Source: Occultella kanbiaonis (GTDB lineage: Bacteria > Actinomycetota > Actinomycetes > Actinomycetales > Beutenbergiaceae). Taken from it: a stretch of DNA of 64,000 nt. Location of the stretch: positions 806,001 to 870,000 of the forward strand of contig NZ_CP046175.1 in the NCBI RefSeq assembly GCF_009708215.1. Direction: 5' to 3'. The notes beneath the pieces are model-generated. The model did not search any database and was not told the DNA's origin. It saw nothing but the letters and a program-made list of their open reading frames with translations. The translations under genes were made by a program, and so were the position numbers. Each line of letters begins with the position of its first letter. Position 1 is the stretch's first letter. Positions 57,536-64,000 of the stretch are shown here, piece after piece.

Positions 57536-57562
57536 GGGGCGGGCGGCCGCGCCGCCCGCCCC
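57536..57562. terminator. Bidirectional terminator hairpin
   Basis: GGGGCGGGCGG pairs perfectly with CCGCCCGCCCC (11-bp stem, 5-nt loop). It lies between the converging ATPase (ends 57511) and metallophosphoesterase (ends 57573) genes. No U-tract is present. Confidence 0.7.
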
Positions 57563-57572
57563 ATCGCCGCGC

Positions 57573-60500
57573 TCAGTCCCGCGTGCGCAGCACGGCCGGC
57601 TCGGACAGGACGGTCTCGGTCCCGGCGGCGTCCGTGCTCGCCACCCACCACACGTACGCTGCACCCGGGGTGAGGCCGGACCAGGTGGCCGCGACGCCGT
57701 CGGCCCCGGTCGCCGTCCCGATGACCGAGGTGTCCCGGGCCAGGGCCAGCCCGGTGGACGTCACCTGCCGGTCCATCCCGGTGATGGTGATCGGGGCGAG
57801 GAACTCGTCGTGCTCCGGGGTCCACGTCGGCGAGGACGCGTACCGCCACGAGTTGTGCTCGTCCAGGGACGGCGAGTAGGTGTTCACCGAGATCGTCCCG
57901 GAGTCGATGTCGACCTGCAGCAGGCGCAGGAAGTCGGCCCGCTTCTCGCCGTCGACGATCTCGTAGCCCTGGTAGTTCGAGAGCATCTGCGGCACGATCC
58001 GGCCGGGCACCCCACCGACGTCCCGGGCCACCGTGAAGGCCTGCCCGTTGACGTGCCCGCCCATCACGAAGGCGACGTTGCGGTAGGGGACCACCAGGTC
58101 CTCCCAGATCCGGTACCCGACGGCGTTCCACCGGTCCGTGGCATCGCCCGGTTCGCCGTCCCGCTGCAGGTAGTCGTGGGTGAAGATGAGCACGTTGTGG
58201 TCCGGGTGGTCCTCGATCACCTGCGCCGCCCAGGCGAGCGTGGCGTCGTGGTTGAACCAGCCCGGGTAGCCGATGTTCAACGCGAGGAACTGCGCGCCCT
58301 GGACCTCGAAGAGGTCGTAGTGGCTGGACGCGTCGTCGGCCCCGATGGCGCCGCCGAACCAGGGGGTGCCCCCGATCTGCGCGGGCCCGAAATAGGAGTT
58401 GTAGAGGGCGTTGTCCCGGCCCCACTTGTTGTCGTGGTTGCCGGGGATCGTCCCGTTCGGGATGCCCGCGTCGGTGAGGTAGTCGCCGAACGCCTGGGCG
58501 GTCTCGAACTGCTCCCGCGCCTGGTTCTCCAGGTGGGTGCCCCACATCCACCACTCGGTCACGTCGCCGATCGTCGACACGTACGCCATCTTGCGCGCGT
58601 CGGCGTTGGAGACGAGCCAGGCGATCTCGTTCGCGTAGCCCCACCGGTATCCGTAGGTGAGCTCCTGGGGGTCCGGGATGTACCCGATCGAGAAGTCGTA
58701 GTCGCCCGGGTCCTCGAACGTCTCGTCGGCGCCGACGTCGAACGCGGGCGTGGTCGCCGGGCCGTCCTGGACGAGGATCTCGACGCGGGCGCCGAGCCGG
58801 TGCACGGCCTCCTCGATCCGGCCGACCATGGTGAAGGCGCCCCCGTCACGACCCGAGCCCACGGCGAGCAGATCCCACGCGGAGGTGGTGAAGTTCCAGG
58901 CGTACATCTGCAGCTCGTGGCCGCCGAGGCTCGAGCCGGTCCACGCCAGGTCCGCCGCATCCTCGGCGCGGCCGGGCAGCACCAGCTCGAACCGCTGGTA
59001 CGGGTAGCCGCCGGAGTCGGTGACGGTGATCGGGTCGGCGAGGTCGGCCAGCCGGTGCCGGGTCTCGCCGGTACCCACCCGGTCGGTCGGCGGCGCCTGC
59101 GGGCTGGTGCCGGAGAACACCCGGCTCGCCGCGCTGTTCACCTGGACCTGGGTCCCGCCGGTGAACGTCGCGGTCACCTCCGCGTCACGCGTATGCCCGA
59201 CGGCGGCGCTCAGGTCCGCCGTTGTGGTCGCCTCCGTCGCGGTCAGGTCGGTGGCCGCGAGCGGCCGCGAGTCCGGCGCCACGGTCACGGGCGCCAGCCG
59301 CGAGGCCTCGATGTCCGTCGCCGCCCGCAGGTCCCTCGCCCACACCCCCGGGGTGCGTTCGGCGTGCACGAAGTCGCGGCGGTTGTCGCCGGTGTCGGCG
59401 AACCGCTGGTAGCTCAGGTCGAGGGAGTAGGCGATGATCTCGTCCAGGGTGACCCCGTCGATGCACGGGCTGTACCGGTCCCGGAGCATGCCGAACCGGT
59501 CCACCACGGCGCCGTCCGCGGCCCGCACCAGCAGGCCGTAGCCCGCGGCGGTGAGCGGCGCGTCGAACACCGCCGCGGCGTCGCTCGCCCACGGGCTGCC
59601 GACCTGCGCCAGGACGACGGCCGCGCCCGGCTCGAGGGTGCCGGACAGTGGCGCCACCCACGGGTCGGACTCCAGGCGCCCGTCCACGCCACAGCGCTGG
59701 ACGGACCAGCCGTCGATCGAGACGGCCGCCGTCGTCGTGTTCGTCAGCTCGACGAAGCCCACCGGTTCGGAGTTGCCGTCGAGGGTGTGGGCCACCTCGG
59801 TGACCCGCACCCCGAGGCCGGGCTCGAAGCGCAGCCCGCTGGTCAGGGGTGCGGCCTCGAGGGTGCCCGGTGCGGCGTCGCCGACGGTGAAGTCGGCCGC
59901 GTTGTCCCCGGTGCTCGCCACCCGCTGGTAGGACTGCCCGGAGGCGAGGTCGAGGCGGTTCGGCAGGGCCGTGCCGCGCACGCAGGCGCTGTCCACCGCG
60001 GGTGCGTACACGGCGTCCTGCTCGTAGATACCGACGCCGTCCCGGACGGCCCGGGCGCCGTCCCGCAGGATGACGCCGCCGCCCTCGGTCGGGAGCCGTG
60101 GCCCGGCATAGGGCAGGTCGCCGCCGGCCGGGGCGAGCACGAGCGTGGCCCCGGCGGCCAGGACGGTGCCGGCGGGCAGCGTCACCGGCTCGGGGACGGT
60201 GGTCGAGCCGTCCGCCGCGCAGAAGGACAGGACCCACCCGGTGACGTCCACGGGCGCGGCGGAGACGTTTCCGAGCTCGACGAGCTCACCGGCCGGCCCG
60301 GTCCGCCCGCCGTTGGCCAGTTCGGTCACGAGCACGGGGGAGTCGACCGGACCGGGCGCCGGCTCGACGGCGTTCGTCGCCCCGGGCGTGGCGGTCGCGG
60401 CGACGAAGTCGGCCGCTGGGTCGCCGGTGGCACGCACCCGCTGGTAGGTCTCGTCCGCGGCCGCGTCGAGGGTCGCGGGCAGGCCAGGGCCGCACGCGGA

Positions 60501-60971
60501 GTCGCGGGACACGGGGGAGATGGACAACCGGTCCTGCACCACGGACCCGGTGCTCTCGACCCAGGCGCCGGTCGCGACCTGGGCACCGCCGCTGACGAAG
60601 GTGGCACCGGCATCGGCGGCGCGCGGCGAGCCGGTGCTGGCGAGCAGGAACACCTCGCCCGGGGCGAGCGTCACGTCCGGCAGCGTCGCCCACAGGCTGC
60701 CCCGGCTCCCCGAGGCGCCGCACGGATAGACCCGCCACCCTCCGACCGGGACCGGATCCGCACTGTGGTTCGCGAGCTCGAGGATGCTGTCGTTCGGGCC
60801 GGCCGGCCCGCCGAGGGAGAACTCCTCGATCAGGACGCCGCTCGGTTCGCCGGAGCCGGGGCCGGGGGTGAACCCGGCGGGATCGGCGGCCGCTCCGAGC
60901 GGCACCGCCAACGTCATGGTCAGGGCCGCGGCCAGCACGGCGCGGCGGATCGGACGGATCGGTGAACGCAT
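57573..60971 (-). CDS. Secreted metallophosphoesterase with three lamin-tail modules
   Basis: An 1132-residue exported enzyme. A signal peptide (RRAVLAAALTMTLAVPLGAAADP) starts it. Three similar modules of about 170 residues follow, each with a lamin-tail core (ILELANHSADPVPVGGWRV; LVELGNVSAAPVDVTGWVL; FVELTNTTTAAVSIDGWSV), a Cys, and an ending YQR-x-TGD-x-DF (TYQRVRATGDPAADF; SYQRVASTGDNAADF; SYQRFADTGDNRRDF). The calcineurin-like metallophosphoesterase domain has VSTIGDVTEWWM (Asp803), GNHDNKWG (His846, Asp847), IFTHDYL and MGGHVNGQA, so its metal ligands look complete. A fibronectin-type end follows. The start is the ATG with AAGGGG seven bases upstream. Probably hydrolyses phosphate esters or nucleotides outside the cell. 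Confidence 0.9.
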   Translation of the reverse strand: MRSPIRPIRRAVLAAALTMTLAVPLGAAADPAGFTPGPGSGEPSGVLIEEFSLGGPAGPNDSILELANHSADPVPVGGWRVYPCGASGSRGSLWATLPDVTLAPGEVFLLASTGSPRAADAGATFVSGGAQVATGAWVESTGSVVQDRLSISPVSRDSACGPGLPATLDAAADETYQRVRATGDPAADFVAATATPGATNAVEPAPGPVDSPVLVTELANGGRTGPAGELVELGNVSAAPVDVTGWVLSFCAADGSTTVPEPVTLPAGTVLAAGATLVLAPAGGDLPYAGPRLPTEGGGVILRDGARAVRDGVGIYEQDAVYAPAVDSACVRGTALPNRLDLASGQSYQRVASTGDNAADFTVGDAAPGTLEAAPLTSGLRFEPGLGVRVTEVAHTLDGNSEPVGFVELTNTTTAAVSIDGWSVQRCGVDGRLESDPWVAPLSGTLEPGAAVVLAQVGSPWASDAAAVFDAPLTAAGYGLLVRAADGAVVDRFGMLRDRYSPCIDGVTLDEIIAYSLDLSYQRFADTGDNRRDFVHAERTPGVWARDLRAATDIEASRLAPVTVAPDSRPLAATDLTATEATTTADLSAAVGHTRDAEVTATFTGGTQVQVNSAASRVFSGTSPQAPPTDRVGTGETRHRLADLADPITVTDSGGYPYQRFELVLPGRAEDAADLAWTGSSLGGHELQMYAWNFTTSAWDLLAVGSGRDGGAFTMVGRIEEAVHRLGARVEILVQDGPATTPAFDVGADETFEDPGDYDFSIGYIPDPQELTYGYRWGYANEIAWLVSNADARKMAYVSTIGDVTEWWMWGTHLENQAREQFETAQAFGDYLTDAGIPNGTIPGNHDNKWGRDNALYNSYFGPAQIGGTPWFGGAIGADDASSHYDLFEVQGAQFLALNIGYPGWFNHDATLAWAAQVIEDHPDHNVLIFTHDYLQRDGEPGDATDRWNAVGYRIWEDLVVPYRNVAFVMGGHVNGQAFTVARDVGGVPGRIVPQMLSNYQGYEIVDGEKRADFLRLLQVDIDSGTISVNTYSPSLDEHNSWRYASSPTWTPEHDEFLAPITITGMDRQVTSTGLALARDTSVIGTATGADGVAATWSGLTPGAAYVWWVASTDAAGTETVLSEPAVLRTRD

Positions 60972-61136
60972 GATGGGCCCCTTCTCGGCGACGATCGCGG
61001 AAGCGACGCTGCCCCGGTCCGCCGGCGCGGGGCAACGGTGTTGCAGCCCGCGAAACGTCCTTGCACGGGGACCCGGCGGTGCCGGACCGTGAACGTTGAG
61101 GGAGGCCCGACCGGGCACTCACGGGAAGGGACACGC

Positions 61137-61868
61137 GTGGTCACGGGCTGGGCGATCGACGAACCACTCCTGGAGCAGGAGGCGCTCCGGCTGCGGGTGG
61201 TGCTGGTCCGGCACGGCGAGTCGGACTGGAACGGTGAGGGCCGGATCCAGGGGCACCTCGGCGGCGGACTGACCGGCCGTGGCCACGACCAGGCCGCGAC
61301 CACCGCCGACTTCCTGACGCGGGCCTACCGGGTGCCGGACGCCGTGCTCGCCAGCGACCTGCCGCGGGTGCTCCAGACCGCCGCGCCGTACGCGGACCGG
61401 CTCCCGGGCGCCATCGCGCTACGCCCGGACCCGCGGTTGCGGGAGGTGGACAACGGCACCTGGAGCGGCCGGCTCATCGCCGACGTGGCGGGCGCCGAGG
61501 CCGACACGATCGAGCGGATCCGCGGCGGGCAGGACCTGCCGAGGGGTGGCGGCGAGCGGATGGCGGAGCTGTCCGCGCGCGTGCAGTCGGCGATCGCGGA
61601 CCTTGCCGCCGAGACGGCGCAGGAACACCGGGCGGGGGAGCGGCTCGTCGTCGCCTTCAGCCACGGTGGCCCGATCCGGATGGCGACGGTCGCCGCCGTC
61701 GGGCTCCCGTCGTCGGGGTACCGGGCCGTCCGTGGCGCCGGGAACTGCTCGGTCACCGAGCTCGAGTACTGGGTCGGCACCGACGGCGCGGTGCTCGCGA
61801 GCAGGCTCGTCAGCGCCAACTCCGCCCACCACCTCGGCGCCGGCGCCGGCGCCGCACCCACGGACTGA
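61137..61868 (+). CDS. Histidine phosphatase (phosphoglycerate mutase-like) family protein
   Basis: A 243-residue member of histidine phosphatase branch 1. The catalytic RHG motif is in RVVLVRHGESDWNGEGRIQG, followed by LTGRGHDQAATTADFL, ASDLPRVLQTAAPYADR with the second Arg, a DPRLREVDNGTWSG segment with the acid/base Glu, and the second His in VVAFSHGGPIRMATV. Members include acid phosphatases, cobalamin CobC and phosphoglycerate mutases; the substrate is not evident. The GTG start follows GGGAAGGG. It diverges from the metallophosphoesterase gene across a 165-bp spacer and is followed seven bases later by the endonuclease/exonuclease-fold gene. Confidence 0.9.
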   Translation: MVTGWAIDEPLLEQEALRLRVVLVRHGESDWNGEGRIQGHLGGGLTGRGHDQAATTADFLTRAYRVPDAVLASDLPRVLQTAAPYADRLPGAIALRPDPRLREVDNGTWSGRLIADVAGAEADTIERIRGGQDLPRGGGERMAELSARVQSAIADLAAETAQEHRAGERLVVAFSHGGPIRMATVAAVGLPSSGYRAVRGAGNCSVTELEYWVGTDGAVLASRLVSANSAHHLGAGAGAAPTD

Positions 61869-61875
61869 GGCATCC

Positions 61876-62652
61876 ATGCGACACACGTTCACCGCCATGA
61901 CCCACAACCTGTGGGGCGACTGGGATCTGCCCCGCCGCGCCCCCGCCCTGTCCGGGCTCCTGGCCGGCCGGAGCCCGGACCTGCTCGGCGTGCAGGAGCT
62001 GAGCCCGGGCGCCGTCGAGCTCATCGACGCCGCGCTGCCGGGGCACGCGCGGGTGGTCGACGACGCACCTGGTTGGCGCGAGCACGCGAACCTGTGGTGG
62101 GACCGCGAGTTGTTCGCCGAGGTCGAGCACGGCCTCGCGGACATCGGGATGCCAACCCCCGACCGGGGCCTGTCCTGGGTGCGGTTGCGCCACGTCGAGG
62201 CGTCCGACCTGGCGCCACTGGTCCTCGCGTCGGCGCACCTGACCTTCCCGGGCAACGCCGAGGAGGTGCGCACGGAGCGCAGCCCGCGCACCGAGCAAGC
62301 CCGGTCCGCGGCGCGGGAGCTGAACCGGCTCGCGGGGGGCGACCCGGTGATCCTGTGCATCGACATCAACGACTACGCCCGACCGCTCTGGGCGTTCTAC
62401 GACGACGGCTTCCGGGAGCCGTTCGGCACGCTGGGCCGGACCTGCCCGATCACGCATCCGGTCACCCCACGCCTGGACAAGCCGATGCGCTGGGAGGGCG
62501 TCCAGGTGGTCGAGAAGGCACTCGACTGGCTGTTCTTCAACGGGGCCCTGCGGCCCCGCACCGCCGAGGTCGTCGACTACTTCCTCGACGGCGTCGCCCC
62601 GAGCGACCACAAACCCGTCACGGCGACCTTCACCCAAGGTGCCGTGGCCTGA
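61876..62652 (+). CDS. Endonuclease/exonuclease/phosphatase family protein
   Basis: A 258-residue enzyme of the DNase I-like fold. Motifs in order: TAMTHNLWGDWD (metal-binding Asn), LLGVQELSPGAVEL (catalytic Glu), then LVLASAHLTFPG (catalytic His), VILCIDINDYARP, LDWLFFNGAL, and SDHKPVTATF at the end (catalytic Asp-His). All main residues are present, with SAHLTF in place of the common xTHL. No signal peptide. It sits between a histidine phosphatase and a solute-binding lipoprotein, so a phosphodiester-processing role in a phosphoester uptake pathway is a reasonable inference. Confidence 0.88.
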   Translation: MRHTFTAMTHNLWGDWDLPRRAPALSGLLAGRSPDLLGVQELSPGAVELIDAALPGHARVVDDAPGWREHANLWWDRELFAEVEHGLADIGMPTPDRGLSWVRLRHVEASDLAPLVLASAHLTFPGNAEEVRTERSPRTEQARSAARELNRLAGGDPVILCIDINDYARPLWAFYDDGFREPFGTLGRTCPITHPVTPRLDKPMRWEGVQVVEKALDWLFFNGALRPRTAEVVDYFLDGVAPSDHKPVTATFTQGAVA

Positions 62653-62749
62653 CGAGGGACACACGGCGGACGACGGCACGGTCGCGTCGCCGGAGTCCAT
62701 TCCACGTCCCCATCAAGTCCTCATCGAGCCCGCAGAAAGGGGCCCATCA

Positions 62750-64000
62750 TGTTCCACCGCACGCGGTTCCACCGCTTGCTCGCCGGCGCTGCCGCCGTCG
62801 CCACCGGTCTGAGTCTCGCCGCCTGCTCCGCCGGTGGTGGTGCCGACGGCGGCGATGGCAGCGGGGGCGGTGCACCGGCGGCCGAGCAGGCCCTCACGGT
62901 AGCTCCCGGCACGTTCCCGGTCGCGCTCGACCCGCACCAGTGGTCCGCGGAGGCCGCCGTCATCGGTCCGATCCAGCACGTGATGGAGACGCTGGTCGCC
63001 CGGGACGGCGACGGTTTCGCACCGCTGCTCGCGAGCTCCTGGGAGAACCCGGACGAGACCACCTGGGTCTTCCACATGAACCCGGACGCCACGTTCTCGG
63101 ACGGCACCCCGGTCACGGCCGAGGATGCCCGCGCCTCGGTCCAGCGGCTCGTCGACATCGGCGGCTCGATGGCACCCCTGTTCGCGCTCGTGGAGACCAT
63201 CGAGGCGACCGACGAGGCCACCCTCACCCTCACCACGAGCCAGCCCCTCGGCACGATGCTGAACACGATGTCGCTGGTGTTCGTGGGCCAGGCCTCGGCG
63301 ATGGACTCCGAGGACTACTGGCGGGCCCCGGTGGGCAGCGGCCGGTTCACGGTCTCGGAGTACCTGCCGGATGAGCGGCTCACCCTCACCCGAAACGACG
63401 ACTACTGGGGCGCCACCCTGCCAGCGCTGGACACGCTGACGTTCACGAACATCCCGGAGGAGGCGGCCCGGATCTCGGCGCTGTCCACCGGTGAGATCGA
63501 CCTGATGACCGGGATCGGGGCGGACTCCGTGCCCGAGCTCCAGGGCATGGACGGCATCGTCTACGACGAGGTGCCGAGCTACACGTACCAGCTGCTCTGG
63601 TTCAACGCCTCCCGGGAGCCCTTCACCGACCCCCGGGTCCGGCAGGCGATGTGGCACGCCGTCGACATCGAACAGATCGTCTCCGACCTCTTCGGCACGC
63701 AGGCCACCGTTGCCCAGGCGCCGATCCCGCAGCCCGTGTTCGGGGCCCCGCAGCTCGAGCCCTACAGCTACGACCCGGACCTGGCCCGGGAACTGCTCGC
63801 CGAGGCGGGCTACCCGGACGGGTTCTCCACCTCCCTGCAGTGGTCCGACGCCGGCGGTGAGGGCAGCCGGAGCCTGGCCCAGGCGTTCATCTCGGCGTGG
63901 GCGGAGATCGGCGTCACCGTCGAGCCGCTGGCGAAGGAGCGGGCGGTCTGGCTCGAGGACCTCAACAACCTCAACTGGGACATGAACCTCCAGGGCAACA
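62750..64000 (+). CDS. ABC transporter solute-binding lipoprotein (SBP family 5), 3' truncated
   Basis: The frame stays open to the right edge: 417 codons are visible. The lipoprotein signal has the lipobox LSLAACSAGGG (Cys near residue 26). The mature part shows FPVALDPHQWSAEAAVIGPI, SSWENPDETTWVFHMNPDAT with FSDGTPVTAEDARASVQR, and PRVRQAMWHAVDIEQIVSDL, all typical of family 5. The leader AAGGGGCCCATCATG ending in the start codon is identical, over 15 bases, to that of the metallophosphoesterase gene. The ligand may be what the phosphatase locus releases; the matching permeases and ATPases could be those at 53.6-57.5 kb. Confidence 0.9.

Noticed and set aside
57339-60965. Long open frame on the plus strand opposite the metallophosphoesterase (1208 codons)
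   Set aside because: Antisense shadow of a high-G+C gene. It is dominated by Arg, Gly, Val and His, with no domain, while the minus strand shows signal peptide and metal-binding motifs.

Overview
The window is about 70% G+C with tightly packed, often ATGA- or GTGA-overlapping genes, GTG/TTG starts and strong G/C third-position bias. Gene content (CsoR-type copper promoter, DUF559 endonuclease, RimK/TrkA-C fusion, GH65 with beta-phosphoglucomutase, GH92, LacI and IclR regulators, several oligopeptide-type ABC importers) suggests a free-living saprophytic actinobacterium, probably Micrococcales (Cellulomonas/Beutenbergia/Georgenia-like). The genus is an inference. I found no rRNA, tRNA, CRISPR array, transposase or integrase. 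Both ends cut through genes: a phosphodiesterase at the left and an ABC solute-binding protein at the right.

0-14.9 kb: partial type I phosphodiesterase, GNAT acetyltransferase, NarL-type two-component pair, DUF2306 membrane protein, then a DUF559 nuclease gene framed by five copies of a 59-nt structured repeat and by a 23-bp direct repeat. Next come an MFS exporter, a helicase-C-domain protein, a Gly/Tyr/Pro-rich membrane protein, a YcaQ-like winged-helix protein, a Suppressor-of-fused protein, and a pterin dehydratase/VOC fusion plus dienelactone hydrolase transcribed away from an ArsR-like regulator over a clear operator.

14.9-32.3 kb: a two-gene module that looks like a secreted HExxH effector with an eCIS/DUF4157-style leader plus a small partner; a carbohydrate operon (beta-phosphoglucomutase, GH65 phosphorylase/hydrolase, zinc alcohol dehydrogenase); a divergent RimK-type protease and RimK ligase; and a long operon joining a peptide-type ABC importer to an LLM flavin monooxygenase, two CMD/alkylhydroperoxidase-like proteins and a VOC protein, followed by a Gfo/Idh/MocA oxidoreductase.

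32.3-50.1 kb: an ECF sigma factor fused to a zinc-binding anti-sigma-like domain, membrane segments and an outer domain; a 2007-residue SF1 helicase-nuclease; an XRE regulator; a GH92 mannosidase/GT4 glycosyltransferase pair; alanine dehydrogenase; and a copper operon (secreted His-rich protein and CopA) behind a promoter whose spacer holds a CsoR-type operator.

50.1-64 kb: a LacI regulator, two beta-sandwich proteins of unknown role, then a divergent IclR-plus-ABC-transporter operon whose promoter carries a LacI-type operator. It is followed by a secreted multi-lamin-tail metallophosphoesterase, a histidine phosphatase, an endonuclease/exonuclease/phosphatase-fold protein and a solute-binding lipoprotein that probably serves the IclR-linked transporter. 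The most unusual signals are the DUF559 unit with its REP-like repeats, the zincin effector pair and the sigma factor fusion.
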